NCBI GenBank assembly: GCA_003254905.1
Contig: QANU01029692.1
Span: forward strand, 1-64,000
DNA length: 64,000 bases
Source: Nissolia schottii
Taxonomy: Eukaryota > Streptophyta > Magnoliopsida > Fabales > Fabaceae
Direction: 5' to 3'
Position 1 is the first letter of the stretch. Every line of letters starts with the position of its first letter. Positions 23,621 through 36,770 of this stretch are shown piece by piece. Position numbers and translations under genes: made by a program. The notes under the pieces were generated by a model. That model was not told the origin of the DNA. It saw only the letters and a list, made by a program, of their open reading frames with translations, and did not search any database.

Positions 23621-25876
23621 ACCTGAATTTTTTTTAAATAAACACTCAGCCTTTTCTCTTCCCTCCTTCTCATTCTCCCCCTTTCTCTTCTCTTAACCCT
23701 AGCAGACCTCTTCGAAGCTTCCTCCTCCTCCTCCCTCTTCCTTACTTACCTTCATCCTCTCCCTCTCTATCTCACCCCTACCTATCTTCGTTGCTCTCCC
23801 TCTCCCCTTGCCTGCATTTTTTTTTCTTCTCTTTCACCATTCTCCCTACTCCATCCTTCATCCTTCTCCATCACCGCTGCTCCATCTCTCCCTCATTCGC
23901 CCCTTTCGTTTCTCTCCTTCCCTCCATTCTCCCTCCACCCAAGCCCTAAAACTTGCCTCTCCTTCCCTTTCCCTAGCTTTCCCCATTCCCTTCCCCAAAA
24001 CCCTACCTCTCCTTCTCTCTCTGCTACCTGTTCTCTCCTGCAACCATCATAAGCCGCCGGACTGCTCCTCCTCCCTCCTCCTCCACTCCCAGGCGCACTC
24101 GCCTCAAACATACCCATGTCTCTCCTCCAGCCGACATGCCTCATTGGTTCTCCACTGAAGAACAGTGGCGCCTCTACCAGAGCAATTTCGAGGACCGCGA
24201 GCTCATGGAGCCCAAGTTCTTCGATCTCGCTACTTTTGCTGGTACTCCCTGCAATATTACCTCTATCTTAGACTCTGCTAGCCTACTGGAATTTTTCTGC
24301 CATGAATCTGTTGTTTATCCTCAGCTGGTTAGGGTGTTTTACTCCAATCTTAAGTTAATTGACAATGTTCTCTATTCAGAAGTCAATAAGATTAGCATTG
24401 TAATGCCCCTTGATTTGGCTGGGACTATTCTTAAATTGCCACATGGAGGCCATAGTTTGCTGGGTGGAATCTCTGACTGGGCTGTAAACTCAGAGGGCAC
24501 TCCGTTTAGTGAGTTGCTTGCCCTCCAAGCAATTCGTCACTCCGGAGTCCGGAACCACAAAAACCGTCCTTAGGTTGGCGGGCTGCCCATTGACCAGCGG
24601 ATCCTTCATTACCTCATCACTCACACCATCGTTCCTCGAAATGGAAATCACTCTGTGCTATCAAAGGACGATGGTTTGGTTTTGTGGGCTCTGGCTGAGC
24701 GCAAGGAGATCAATTGGAGCCTCTATGTGATGCATCACATGCATCAAGCTCGGGCAAAGGGCAGTGCTTTTCCCTACGCTATGCACGTGACGGCCATTCT
24801 CCGCCACTTCGGTGTACCTCTGGCCGATGAGACACAGTGGCCGACCAAAGCCAATTGGAAAGTAGATTCCAGATGCCTTGCACGGATGCACATCTTTCTC
24901 AAGAAAGCCACCAACAGATTTGAGTATGACGTCCCCGAGACTCTCCGCGCCCACCGACAAGCAGCCTTTTCTTCAACTCCTCCTGCCTCGACTCCGGGTC
25001 CCTCCTCATCTGCTGGTCCATCCCCCGATCCATTTCAGCACCATATGGAGCTCATCATGAGCCGGTTCGATGCCATTAATGTCACCATGGCTCAGGACTC
25101 GGCCTACTATCAGACCACTCTCCATCGTCTGGATATGGACGTCGGCGCCATTTGTGATCATATGCACATCCCGCGCTATCTGTACCACCCTAGCTAGCTG
25201 CTTACGTGTACATCGTAAACAATGCTCACTAGGTTGTTATCTGCTTTGGTTGGGGTTACTTTTAGCCCCTACTTTAGCTTTGAAAATATTTCTTACTTAG
25301 AAAATATGGACCATTTTGAAACTTTGCGTTATATGTATACGACGTAAAATATGAGTCGTGCGTCAGATAGAATTTATAGAGCAAACGTTAAAACTTTCTA
25401 CTTCACTGATAATTATCCTAACATATCAATATCAAACAATAAGCATACAAGTGGCCCATAACATATATCACAAGCATTTACATAGGTATTATCGTATTTG
25501 TTACATACAAGTACTTCCTCACAGTAGTGTAAAATATGAACTATACTAACTAAGGGTTGATCGTAACATCTTTGATCAAGTCCCTGCTATCTTATTTCTC
25601 AGTTCATCTTCTTCGAGTCTGCTTCTTTGCATACCATGCGGATGTCCTTGTCGTGCTTACCTAGAATCATAAAAGAGTTCTTAGTGGGAAACCTCTGTTG
25701 TCGTTGCTCATTTTACTCTCAATTATGATTCCGCCGCTCAGGGGTCTCTAAGTGTCACAGTTATACTACATCCGTACTATTTATTAACATTCATCTTAAG
25801 TCTGAGCAGCTACCTATGATTACTAGGTGACTGAGGGAATCTATCATTTCTTATCTAGGTCATCTGTTCTCTATTC

Positions 25877-26155
25877 NNNNNNNNNNNNNNNNNNNNNNNN
25901 NNNNNNNNNNNNNNNNNNNNNNNNNNNNNNNNNNNNNNNNNNNNNNNNNNNNNNNNNNNNNNNNNNNNNNNNNNNNNNNNNNNNNNNNNNNNNNNNNNNN
26001 NNNNNNNNNNNNNNNNNNNNNNNNNNNNNNNNNNNNNNNNNNNNNNNNNNNNNNNNNNNNNNNNNNNNNNNNNNNNNNNNNNNNNNNNNNNNNNNNNNNN
26101 NNNNNNNNNNNNNNNNNNNNNNNNNNNNNNNNNNNNNNNNNNNNNNNNNNNNNNN
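25877..26155. other. Assembly gap (run of N)
   Basis: This is a 279-base run of N inside the large solo LTR, directly beside a minisatellite. The tandem repeat may be why assembly failed here, and the true size may differ. Confidence 0.98.
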
Positions 26156-26340
26156 ATGTTATCCACACTTGGGGACCTCCTATCCATGCTTGGGGATAGA
26201 CCGACTTTCATCGTTCACACTTGGAAACGGTTATCCACACTTGGGGACCTCCTATCTACACTTGGGGATAGTCTTACTTGCATCGTTCACACTTAGGAAC
26301 ATACTGACCTTCGTCCACACTTGGGGACGTACTGACCTCA
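26156..26340. repeat. CCACACTTGGGGAC minisatellite in solo LTR copy 1
   Basis: The word CACACTTGGGGAC or a close variant recurs at least seven times in 185 bp, alternating with ATCGTTCA, CTCCTATC and TACTGACCT spacers. The array probably continues into the adjacent N gap. Confidence 0.85.
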
Positions 26341-28487
26341 ACGGTAGAATTTAAGTTTTGTTCTTCTTGCTAAACATAAACATAATTCAATATCTCATGG
26401 CATCAATACACGTCTGATAAACACAGCTCAATGATCTCAAAGCATTCAGATACATGATAAATATAACTCAATATCTCATATCATCATTTCATAGTTCATC
26501 ACACCATATTCCTCAAAAGATCATCATCATATACTTCAACATATAGCACCTCATTATCATAAGCATCTAACATACTTCCTATTACACAATCATCATCATA
26601 TAGCATTAGTACATAATTCTCTATCATCATAAACATTTACCATATAATTTATAGCATCATTCATATAATATCACTAACTTCACATAACTCATGGATACCA
26701 ATCATGCACTGTTACTAACTTTACCAATCTCATAACGTCAAATCCATCATATATAAGAAACATAATCTCATACTAAACATTTCTTGAACATAATAAACAT
26801 AAATCTAGCAACTAGCAAAACAGACGTCTGGTTTCTGTCAGAAAATAGCAATCATAAACCGGAGAGGTCCAAGACCTTACCCCAAGGTTCTTGATAGTCC
26901 TAAGATCATTTTTCATACTTAAAAATTCAGATTTCAATCCCAACTTCACGAAATTGCTATTTTGCCCTTTTTCCCAAAACTGCTGTTTCGCCCCCGTAAA
27001 CGCCCTGTTTTCTTTGGAATTTTAGTTCTCAAAAACCCAATGGACTCAAGACTTGCCCTTAAGGTTTTTGATAGTTCTAAACCCATATTTTCTGAAAACA
27101 AACCCAGTTTCTCAGCCCAAACACGTGAAATTCCCGTTTTGCCCTTTGTCGTAAAAACCCCGTTTTCTGCCTGTTTGCTGAGAAATTCATCGGGGACTCC
27201 AAAAATCATAAAACTTGACATCCCCACTCAAAATTTCGTGTAGAATCCAAAAATAACATTAGTTTTTCATGATAAAAATCTCAGCATACAGTTCCCACCA
27301 AAAACGTGCCATATGCCTATTTCAGTCTTAAGCTTTCCTAAATACTGACAGAATCACAGACAGCAGCAACAGATCCAGACAATCATCAACAACATATATA
27401 TATCAATGTTCTATAAAAGGCATCCTAACCACATGTATTTCTAACATAAAACATAGCTCAACACATCCTAAATCACATAGACAGTGATTATGTCGGTTTA
27501 CCCACGTTTATGCACTTGCTGCAGCCAGTTTGTGCAGAATCCCACCTTGCTTGATTATACCCAAGATCTTAACCTTAGAATAGATGTATAAGAGAGTCCT
27601 TCAAGATGCTAGAAGAATTTGTGAGGTTAGGGTTTAGGAAGCTTAAGTTAGGTCTTGTGAGGAAAAGTCTCCGGGTTAGGGTTTTTGGACAGTAAAACGA
27701 CTGAATGTGAAATTGGACAGAGTTTGGCCAAGGCTTCCAATTTTTCACGACTGAATGTGAAATTGGACAGAGTTTGGCCAAGGCTTCCAATTTTTCTCCT
27801 CAAAATTCTGATCTTGGGAGGTATTTATAGGCGTTGGGACGAATTTTGCCTTCCCAAAATGCCCTTGGGCATAATTTACCAAAATACCCTTGCTTATGTC
27901 ATGCATGACCTAAGCACCACCATGAGTCATCTTTGACTCTTTGACTAGGCCATTTGGCCCCCTCCATAACCGTGCAAGGCTTTGTGTCTTGGCCACTTTT
28001 TGTGGCCAAGAATTAACGGGCTCTGGCAGATCGATTTTGATCAGGTTTTTGGCGTTTTCGGTCCCGGTACTTCGCGTACGGCTGTTCGAAAAATATTCTG
28101 ATCACGTCCTTGTGATCTCCTAATTTTTTCTAAGTAATATTCTAGGGTCATTTAGGTGTTTATGAATGCTCCCCTGTAGCCGTACTTTTTACTGATACTT
28201 TAGATGCGCGGCTGTATTCAGATGGCAGAAAGGGTTTGTTCTAGTGTCTGCAGAATTGTGAGAAAATGTGCAGAAATATTTCTACAGACAATTTTCATCC
28301 TAAGAGTTTATGATTCTAACGGCTCAACTGAAATTAGAAATATCCTGGACAATTATCTAGCGAAATTTTGCTAAGGAGAAAGCGGGATGTTACACTATCA
28401 GTCAGCCGACCCTGTCCCTCCACCTTCAACCATGCCATCTGAGGGCCCACCTTCCTCTCTTATGGCCATTGATCAGGTGGCTCATGT

Positions 28488-28523
<36 letters not shown>

Positions 28524-29139
28524 GCGCACCGAGCCAGAGTTGGAGTGATTGTCATTCCTTGCCGACTTTTGCTTACTTCTGTCTAATGTTTTCTTTTTAT
28601 GTTTCTATGAACTCCTGATGCATATCTGCTAGTTTATTTTGTATGTAACCAGTGGTTACTTAGGGTTCCTACTTATGCTTAACCTGTGATTATTGGCTAA
28701 TACATTTTGACATACATTTTGACGTCAACTAATATCAAATACTATTTCTCACACTATCTGCCAAGTTCTCGATGTTTCTCATTATTCACTATGGATTACT
28801 CTTTTCTCTCAAACTATGTCTTTTTGATCATGCCAAAAGGGGGAAAAGTAAAAGGAAACTTAAGAGACAAGAAGTTATTGGTTATTGGTTTTGGAAACGT
28901 AAGAAACAAGTTTTCCTGAAACTAAAAGGTAACAAAGGAAAAACAATTTTGAAAGAATGCTCAAAGTCAGGGGGAATAAACGCATAAATGGAGGGGGAAT
29001 CATAATTGTACCTTCAGTTCTCTAAAGAAATGAATGGAAAGATTGAAATGAAATATCCTTGAAATAAAATAAATGCATGCTCTACTAACTTATCTCTCTG
29101 TTTCCTTAAAGTATTTGTCATCATCAAAAAGGGGGAAAT

Positions 29140-30297
29140 TGTGAATGCTCATGGAGGATGTTTTGATGAAGACAAATGAAGCAAATTTCCAAAGGAAGGT
29201 CCAAGAAAGTTCAAAAAGATCTAGTTATAGGATCTAGGAAATGTGCTAAAGGTGATGTATATCTAAACTCTCACCATAAGCTCTTTAGATGGATCTTAGA
29301 AAAGAATATTGATTCATGCTTTAAAGACTATTTCAAACAAAATCAAAGAATCAAGCAAAAGAAGAAAAAGAATGAGTTTGGACAAAACCCCAGAGACATT
29401 CGAATGAATTGTATAGATCCATTCGAATGTCTGATGAAGAAGACATTCGAATGTCTCATAAACAAAGGTAATCCGAATGACATAATCGAATGTCCAGGGT
29501 TTGACACCCTCGGTGATCCAATACATCAAAAGACATTCGAATGGCTGACTCAGATCCATTTGAATGACTCAGGCGCATTTAATGCTCAACGGCTATATTA
29601 GGTGAGACATTTGAATGGGCCATTCGAATGGATCGAGTACTAAGCTCAGAAACGGATAGTTCTGATTGCTGACTTCAGATGCATTAAATGCACAACGGCT
29701 AGGATCACTTTGGGGTTAATAAATACTCACCAAACTCATCAAGAAGAGGTTGAACATCAACCCCATAACACCTAACATTCTCCTCTTCATTAATTAAAAT
29801 TCCTTGAGCCATCTATTTGAGAAAAAGAGAGAGTTTCATACATACACACCTATAGGCCTTCAAATTGTATTATCTACCCCTCAAGAGAGTTTCTAATCAA
29901 ACACAAATCATTTTCTTGTAAAGAGGGTGAGGTATCCCTCTCAAGTGATTAGGGTGGTATCCCTAAGGGAATTTGTTTTAGGCTCAAGGAGAGTGCTCAT
30001 CTTGTAAAGGTCATCAAGCACCTAAGTTTCAAGCTTGAAGAATAGTGGAAAAATCTTGAGCGGATTGCTTGGGGACTGGAGGTAGATCACAAGGGTGGTT
30101 GAACCAGGATAAATCAAGTTTGCATCTTCTATATCCCTTACCTCCTTAATTTATTTATGCTCAAGATTCCCTTATCTATACTAATTGTTAATTTGCATTA
30201 GTGCTTGATAATTAATTGGCAACTAAGAAAAGAATTTTAAAAATAATCCACATACCCAATTCGCCCCCTCTTGTGTATTTGAAGCCACTTGGTAACA
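29140..30297 (+). repeat. 3' LTR of the SIRE element
   Basis: This 1158-bp partner of 16555-17708 starts directly after the polypurine tract. It carries the same palindrome array, slightly eroded, and the open frame at 29176-29601 is a shadow also seen in the 5' LTR. ACAGC at 30298-30302 is the right target duplication. Confidence 0.9.
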
Positions 30298-30302
30298 ACA
30301 GC

Positions 30303-30682
30303 TAGACCAAATACCCTAGTTGTCTTTTGAGACAAAAACATGTATAAATCAATTTGTATTTGAATAATCATATGGAAACTTCCTTATCAAATTCATGAAA
30401 ACTGCAAACTTAATAATGAAACCGATTGCTCAAATCGTTGGCAACCGAATAGTAAAAGGCACAAAAATTTGACTGCACGATCACCATTCAATGTTTATCA
30501 TCCTATTTCTCCATAGCAATGGTTCTCTCTATGATCACCATGACACCAAGCATGGTTTTGTAAGCTTCATGAACTTCCGAGGGTAAGACCCATCATGCCT
30601 TTGGCATTTTACATAATGTGGCAGCCAAGGCACACGCTGGACATAAAAATCTACTTATTTGGTTTAACATTTAAGCCTTACT
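30303..30682. other. Non-coding spacer
   Basis: Moderately AT-rich DNA between the SIRE element and the next solo LTR. No gene, repeat or signal is supported. TTACT at 30678-30682 is the left target duplication of that LTR. Confidence 0.6.
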
Positions 30683-31504
30683 TGTAACACCCTAGCTAAC
30701 TGCATACCCTCGAATTACTTGTAGTCCTTTATTATCTTTCAAAAATACCAAATTAAGGAAAATATGGACCATTTTGAAAACTTTTCTGCTTGTTACCTTA
30801 TTTGCCAAATATGAGCCACGCGTGAATCAAAGTATATAATACAAACGATAGAGCTTAAGCTTAAGAGCAATAGTCATGACTGGCATAACTAATTACATAA
30901 GCATGTATCTGGTCCATCACAATTTACAACCAATAGAGTATCATAATAAGTTACATATACAAGCCAAATACATCACGCTACATATCAAAATACAAAATAC
31001 ATATCCAAAAAGACTGGTCTTCTGCTGATCTGCCCTCGGCCGTCACGGGTCCGTAGGTAACTCCTCATATGGATCCTCGTAGCCCTTATAGTCTTCGCCT
31101 GCTCCTGGAAGCATAAGCGAGTGGGGGTGAGAACAGTCGTCCTCAGCGGTTAACCTTAGCGTAGGGGATCTCTTTTTCTCACTTATCAACCAGGCCGCTC
31201 AGGTGTTTCTAAGTGAACATGCATACTAATATCCTACTGATTATTATCTGGCCTAAAGTCTTGAACGGCTTTATCTACTTTACTAGGTGACTGGGGATCT
31301 AGTCTTTCTTATCTAGATTCTCGTGCTTGTTAACCTTTCTTGCGTACATACATAGCCGTCTCGAGCATTCTCTTGATGGTACTTACTTCATACACATGCT
31401 CATATACATTATTATATACTTATACATTACATAATCGTTCATCATATCATTGCATTTTCATTTCATTTCATCTGTTATGCATGCGAACTCTGAGACTCTC
31501 TCAT

Positions 31505-31650
31505 GCGTGCCGGCTAACTAATGGACCAGGGCGCATCCTACTTTCGAGCTCTCGGCTAACTAATGAACGGAAGCTCGTCCTCCTGTGTGGCTCTAGGCTA
31601 ACTAATGGATCGATGTTGCGTCGGCTCCCAGCTAACTAATGGACCAGGGC
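31505..31650. repeat. GGCTAACTAATGGACC minisatellite in solo LTR copy 2
   Basis: GGCTAACTAATG(G/A)A or a close variant occurs four times at ~40-50 bp spacing, and a fifth related word, GGATAACTAATG, follows near 31763. The array position inside the LTR is similar to that of the unrelated minisatellite in copy 1. Confidence 0.8.
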
Positions 31651-32253
31651 CGCGCCGAGTCTTCCCACTCATGTAGATGCGGCCAAACATCTACAACCTG
31701 CTTCTGTCCTCTAATTGATGTCGACCAGGCAGCGCTATAACCTGAGTGGTTGCGAACCACCATGGATAACTAATGTTCCATCTTCGATCATCAATAAAGA
31801 TAACCGTCCACCTAGTAGGAGGGCCGGGGTTTGGTCCTATGACACAAACCAAGTGGAGACCCATACATCATCATCACACCATCACCATCATTTCATAGGC
31901 GTGCTTCCTATCATATAGCTACATACTTGTTCCCTAACATTCAATTATGATCTTTAAGCATTTAGGTGATTAATCTCTAGTTTTCTAAGGTTGCCCTAAC
32001 ACTTAGATGACAACCCTGTCCTCATAATGCATGATAACCTAACCATTTCTAAACATAATCATTCTACATGCAATGTTCCACATACATCTTACATGTTACA
32101 TACATCCATCAAGTACATCAATTAAGTCTTTGTTTGCTGGACTATGTGCCCAAGACAGTTTCCATGAGTTTCCTCCACGTTTTCAAAATCATTTTCAAAG
32201 GGCTTTCAGGCTGCTCAGCGGTTGTCTAGACCGCTCAGCGGTCTGACGCCAGG

Positions 32254-33799
32254 TGATAAGTGCCCAATTTATACAAAATTGACATATCAAAATGGCACTT
32301 ATCTGTTATGTTTAAACAAATTATCTAATGAATTCCCTTTATTTTGTAGGATTTCTAATACATTTTGAAGATGGATACAAGTAGCCTAATTGAAGAATAA
32401 TCCCATGAAGAAAGGAAGAAAAGGGCAGAATTAGAAAAGAGCTTAAAAAGAAGATTCTGGATGAAGGCACCGCTCAGCGAGGAACAAGGCATCGCTCAGC
32501 GTTAAAGCTCAAATCGCTCAGCGGTACAATGCTTAGCGCTCAGCGAACTTGAGTCGGCAAGCTACTTGCACCGGCGCCATCATTGAGCCAGTTGGAGCCA
32601 GCTGGAGCCAGCCAATAGCCGAGTGCCACGTCAGCACCGCCTGCAAAAAGTTGCTGAACATTTAATGAAGACGCGTAGAAGTACAATCGCTTAGTGATAG
32701 TGCGCTGTCGCTCAGCGATTCAGAGCTTATCGCTCAGCGAAGATACCAAAACCGCTGAGCGATGGACCCCAAATTTTGCCTATAAATAGAGGAGGCCGAG
32801 GCCATTCGAAAAGAGATCTAACATCCCCTCTTCCACTTCAAAGTCCATTCTTTTACATTTTCCATTTTAGTTTTTAGTTTAGGTTAGGTTAGGAACAAAG
32901 ACGAGGCTTGTGAAGGAGCCGGGAGATCGAGGAAGCTTGGCAAAGCCATGGCCATGATAGCGTGAGCACGTGTCATGGTAAGTACCTAAACCTTGCCTCC
33001 AAGATTCTCTTGTAAGATGGGTTCCTAACCCTCTTTTTGTTGGGATTTTGATTACTATTGTAGTTTGCTTGTATCCGTGTAACTATTATATATGAATCTA
33101 TCTTTCTCTTATGATTTGCTTGAATGGTTTTGAACTTAATGCTAGTCTTTGTTTAATGTCTTGATTCTTGATTTGGGATTTAGTTGTATGAACGACAGTT
33201 ATACTAATTAAATCATAACTGAGTTAAGATCAACATCATTATGCTTAACTAGATTCTAGGCTTGAACGTGGTGAATGAAAGTTACAATCATTAGAGTCTA
33301 AACTAAACCATTTCATCTAATCTTGTTGCCGTAACTGGAATAAAGATTAGCCGTGTTAACGTCTGGATCAATCCTGGCGTACTTTGTTAAGCTTGTGTGC
33401 AAAAGTGACAGTTTAACAAAGGAAATCAATGATGTTGTCATGCACAAAAGTGATGACAAGTTAAGAACTAGTGGCTGGCAATCAAAAGATAGTTCTATGT
33501 AATGAGTAACTGGATGCATGAAATTATGATATAATTAAAATTCTCAACAAGTTCCGGAACTACCTCCGATTTATTTCCTCTTTACTTTTATGTCATTTAT
33601 TTACTTATTTAATTATTAAATCAATTATCAAATCCTTTACTTCATTGTTTAATTAAATGAATTCAAGAAATAAGTAGGATATATATAAATTTAATTTGAG
33701 TAACAAAAGCGCATATAAGCTTTCTACGAGCTTGGCACAGTTGTGACAAAACCTAAGCTGTGTCAAGAGTCGAGAAAGTGGTTAAAAAGGCTTTCATCA
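32254..33799 (+). mobile_element. Solo LTR, Ty3/gypsy-like, nested in large LTR copy 2
   Basis: Plus-strand orientation: it begins TGATAAGTGCCC and ends GGCTTTCATCA. CCAGG (32249-32253) and CTAGG (33800-33804) are a 5-bp target duplication with one difference. A TATA box (CTATAAATAGAGG) lies near 32772 and palindromic GCTCAGCGA boxes lie upstream at 32465-32765. It is the same family as the LTRs at 39464 and 44950, in the opposite orientation. It landed inside a block of the host LTR that itself carries GCTCAGCGG words. Confidence 0.8.
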
Positions 33800-35289
33800 C
33801 TAGGTTCTAGAAACATTTTCCAGCCTTATCTTTAAGTTCAGCCGGAGCCGCTCAGTGAAGCATACGGCCGCTCAGCGGTTCACAGAGGCCGCTCAGCGGT
33901 TCATGAGATCGCTCAGCGACTCATGAAGCCGCTCAGCGATACCTGGCGAGCAGCATCATACTTCTTTGGTTTTTCTTGGTTTCTTGTCATCCTTTCTCAT
34001 GGACACTTCTTACAATATTCCAACACTCATATTCCTATCTAGTCCAGGTCACAGGACCCTTCAGAATCATCTCCTAACCCTAGCATAACAGTTCTAACAT
34101 ATGACAAAATCATCAAAATAAAGCAAGCATACAATCACCACTAAGGGGGTGAGTAAAACTAAGGTTACCCACTTCCTTGAGGGCTTAGCCTTCTCCGATC
34201 GTTTCCTGGTTCCTGCAGTGTTCTGGCAGGGTTTCCGCAGCACGTCAGGCTAGCAAACAGGCAGAGTTTCGGCACTTCCAAGAGAGAAAATGAATGAAAA
34301 ATGGGCTGCTGGCCATGTCCTTATATGGCCACGAAAATTTGGCCATTTTCCCATTATGCCCTTTGCCAAAATTACCAAAATGCCATTTTCTATTTAATTT
34401 ATGAATTAATTAATTAGGTTAGATAATTCTAAGGTCAAATCAATGAATAGTAACCTAATTCTTTATTATTTTCCTTGGAAATCTGCAGCCATCACGTGGT
34501 CAATTGCAGATGTGGGGCTCACGCAGTCCCGTTTCGCTCGTTTTTTATCGTTCGCAATCCCAGTTCGTCGCGCACGGTTGTCCGAAAAATATTCCACTTA
34601 TACCATCGCGATCCTCTAATTCCCCTCTACCTCAAGGTATAATCAATTCAAGGCATTTGTGAATTTTTCTCCAGAAGAGTATTTTTCACAGATACCTTTG
34701 ACCCGTTATCTCTCGTTGGTGTCCGATCGGGGCCATTCCGCTGGCATTTCCGCGACCGCCAAAGCTTCCTAGTAACAATTTGGGGTTGCTCTAAGGGTTT
34801 TATCATCTTTTCCCCATAAGGTATGGTTTCCCAAGATTGGGGCCCACTGCTCCGTTTTACTGGCTAAACGGGGCCGAACGGGTCCGTTCTAGTGTCTGCG
34901 AAATTGTCTGAAAGTGAGCGGAACTCCGTTTTTCCGACGGTTTGATATTTCTACCAAATTCTAAGGGTCATGAGGAACTATTCGAGTGGCATCAGAATTC
35001 CAAAAAACTAAACAGATAAATTTCTATTAATTGCTGCTCGTTAACAGTTAATTGGGGGCACTAAAAAATGAGCGGGATGTTATATTACCTGGAGAACTAG
35101 AGGTACCTGCCTTTTGAAAATGGACCTTAGCTCTTCATTAGCCTCAATTCTTATTCTCCTATATTAAAGAAACGTGAATAAATACAAAGGCTTGCAACTC
35201 CCAACATAATGACGCACAAATAAAAGTTCACTTCAACAAAGCAAGGAGGAAAAAAGTTGGTAACTAAAAGTTCACCTTGCTTAATGTAA

Positions 35290-35734
35290 TACATCTCTTC
35301 TTGGAGATCAGCTATCTGCATCAAGCTGCCTAGGAAAATGTTGTTGGAGTTCTCCCTACATATCGGAAGCCTTTTTCATGAAATAGGATGCTCTGAGAGA
35401 TCTTCGGAGAGAGTGCGCACTGTAACCATGTTGGCACCATGGTATTGTAATGCTCCCACGTCAGGAATAGAGGATTGTCGATCTGTCGTTCAGCAATGGT
35501 GCTAAGCATGAAACCAAGCTTATGTTTTGAGCGAAGTGTGATTGTCATGGCGCGAGACCACGAGTAGTTTTCTTCGGTGAAAGGTGAAGAAATGAGTTGG
35601 AGACCAAGACTTTCGTTGGGATGTAGAAAGAAATGGCTATTGAGATCTGTAAGAGGATTGACCATAGGAGGTGGTAGTAGTGTGCGCAGGGGCGACGTGA
35701 GAATAAAAGGCTGAACCGGTTCCAGATCTGCCAT
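35290..35734 (-). pseudogene. Ty1/copia gag N-terminal fossil, copy 1
   Basis: The minus-strand reading begins MADLEPVQPF and contains FFLHPNESLGLQLISSPFT, YSWSRAMTITLRSKHKLGF and LFLTWEHYNTMVPTWL. This is the copia-type gag N-terminal domain (HPNESPG-L-L-S, WSRAM). Only the first part of gag is present. Its 5' side (35735-35980) contains an ATCAGAGCC-type primer-site remnant at the 35940 region. The whole block, with its 5' side, is repeated at 59990-61060, so it belongs to a larger duplicated unit. It is a fossil. Confidence 0.75.
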
Positions 35735-35979
35735 TGAAGAAAAAAAAATTGAAGGTAAACGAAGAAAATGGATCTCACCAAATGAAGATGGAAATCAACC
35801 TGATTCCACCGAACAGAACATAAAATGGAGTAATTTCACCGAACAAAATCACAATCACTTCGAACACCAAATGAACAAGATCAAGCTCGAACGAAACTCA
35901 AACAACTAGAGAACAACAAACAAAATGAAAAGGCTCTGATTACAACTGACAGAGCAACCACAATCACCAATTGAATCAC

Positions 35980-36370
35980 TGAATATTAAATTAAAAAATG
36001 CTCTGTGTACACCCAAATTGCATACACCCATCATACACCACCCATATATACGCAATTAATGATCATTATACGTATAGCGTACAGTTTCTAAAATTATAAA
36101 TAATGCGCCCCAATCCCAAACTCATTCTCGTCATCATTTTCACTCATCATCATCCTCTCATCCTTGTTTTGTTATCTTTATCCTCGACATTCTCTCATCA
36201 TCGTCATCCTTTTCGTCCTCCTCATCATCTTCCTCTTATTATGTGAAAGTTGATTAAAATGAAATTAAGATAATAGAAAGTTGGTTTTCTTTTAAAATCG
36301 ATAAGATCCACCTTTAACAATAGTGGTTTACTTACTTACCAAGGGTGTATGTTGCAGAATATGATATCTG
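35980..36370. other. Non-coding sequence shared with 60700-61075
   Basis: It starts with TACACCCAAATTGCATA, which resembles a MITE end seen at 37283. A pyrimidine-rich stretch of TCATC/CCTC words follows, and then satellite. It may include LTR remnant of the adjoining copia fossil. No gene is supported. Confidence 0.5.
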
Positions 36371-36373
36371 ATT

Positions 36374-36770
36374 GGAGTGCACAAACTTTATATGACTGAG
36401 TGCACAAACATTACGTACTTGTGTACAACACTGTGATTATACTCAAACATAAATAAGTTCACAATCTTTATACATTTTTAGTGGACAAACTTTATAACAA
36501 TTAGTTCACATACATGTGTACACACACTTTTATACATGTTAATGCGTAAACCTTACATATATGCATATTACTTAATGTATAGTTAAGTAATATTGTAGAA
36601 TATGATATCTAATTGGAGTGCACAAACTTTATATGATTGTGTGCATAAACTTTATATGACTGAGTGCACAAACATTACATACTTGTGTCCAACACTGTGA
36701 TTTTACTCAAACATAAATAAGTTCACAATCTTTATACATTTTTAGTGGACAAACTTTAGTGGACCAAGTC
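36374..36770. repeat. Satellite array 2 (about 1.6 units)
   Basis: Units of the same family as 8019-8530 begin at 36374 and 36614. The second stops within GGACAAACTTT and is joined to flank sequence (ACCAAGTCTTGGCATATC) by a deletion relative to units A and B. Confidence 0.85.

Larger units (their letters stand above)
25181..28394 (-). mobile_element. Large solo LTR (family L), copy 1, nested in SIRE
   Basis: The insert runs from TGTACCACCCTAGCTAG to GCGGGATGTTACA with an exact 5-bp target duplication CTATC at 25176-25180 and 28395-28399. A minus-strand TATAAATA at 27822-27829 suggests minus orientation, in which it starts TGTAACATCCCGC. No gag or pol lies between its ends, so it is a solo LTR. 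It contains the assembly gap at 25877-26155, a minisatellite right after the gap, and an exact 50-bp tandem duplication (27697-27746 and 27747-27796). The terminal style suggests Ty3/gypsy; the lineage is not established. Related copies lie at 30683-35084 and 52692-57393. Confidence 0.75.
24136..28547 (+). pseudogene. SIRE envelope-like third ORF, split by a solo LTR
   Basis: The left part (24136-25180) reads from MPHWFSTEEQW through a region with FFCHESVVYPQLVRVFYSNL to ALAERKEINWSLYVMHHMHQARA, and then a Pro/Ser-rich stretch and PRYL. This matches the style of the third ORF of SIRE-lineage elements, often annotated 'putative plant transposon protein'. The right part (28395-28547) is Pro-rich and ends in a poly-Asp run from a (GAT)n tract at 28487-28525. 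A 3.2-kb solo LTR separates the parts. The same ORF type recurs at 58160-58710. The function of the product is not established; a membrane role has been proposed for the family. Confidence 0.65.
16555..30297 (+). mobile_element. SIRE-type Ty1/copia element with envelope-like ORF (~13.7 kb)
   Basis: The element has two LTRs, 16555-17708 and 29140-30297. They start TGTGAATGCTC and end TTGGTAACA, and differ by roughly 2-3% by eye, which suggests a fairly recent insertion of around a million years at usual plant rates. A tRNA-iMet primer site TGGTATCAGAGC lies at 17711-17722, and a polypurine tract AAAAAGGGGGAAA at 29126-29138. Order: LTR, gag, protease, integrase, reverse transcriptase, RNase H, minisatellite, envelope-like ORF, LTR. 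This gene order and the long third ORF mark the SIRE/Maximus lineage. ATAGC and ACAGC flank it as a 5-bp target duplication with one difference. It is split by another LTR at 25181-28394, contains an assembly join, and has a small number of other breaks. Confidence 0.9.
30683..35084 (-). mobile_element. Large solo LTR (family L), copy 2, with nested solo LTR
   Basis: Its ends match copy 1: TGTAACACCCTAGCTAACTG on the left and GAGCGGGATGTTA on the right. TTACT and TTACC flank it as a 5-bp target duplication with one difference. Without the nested 1.5-kb LTR it is about 2.86 kb. Shared internal words include GAAAATATGGACCATTTTGAA near the left end. It holds a CTAACTAATGGACC minisatellite at ~31505-31650, a block of GCTCAGCGG palindromes at 32213-32245 and 33845-33955, and no gag or pol. 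Orientation is inferred as minus by comparison with copies 1 and 3. Confidence 0.72.

Noticed and set aside
25827-26354. Long open frames across the N block
   Set aside because: They exist only because N is not read as a stop.
27575-27936. Open frames around the duplicated 50-bp word (27697-27796)
   Set aside because: They arise from a perfect tandem duplication within a solo LTR, with no domain and no homology to a known protein.
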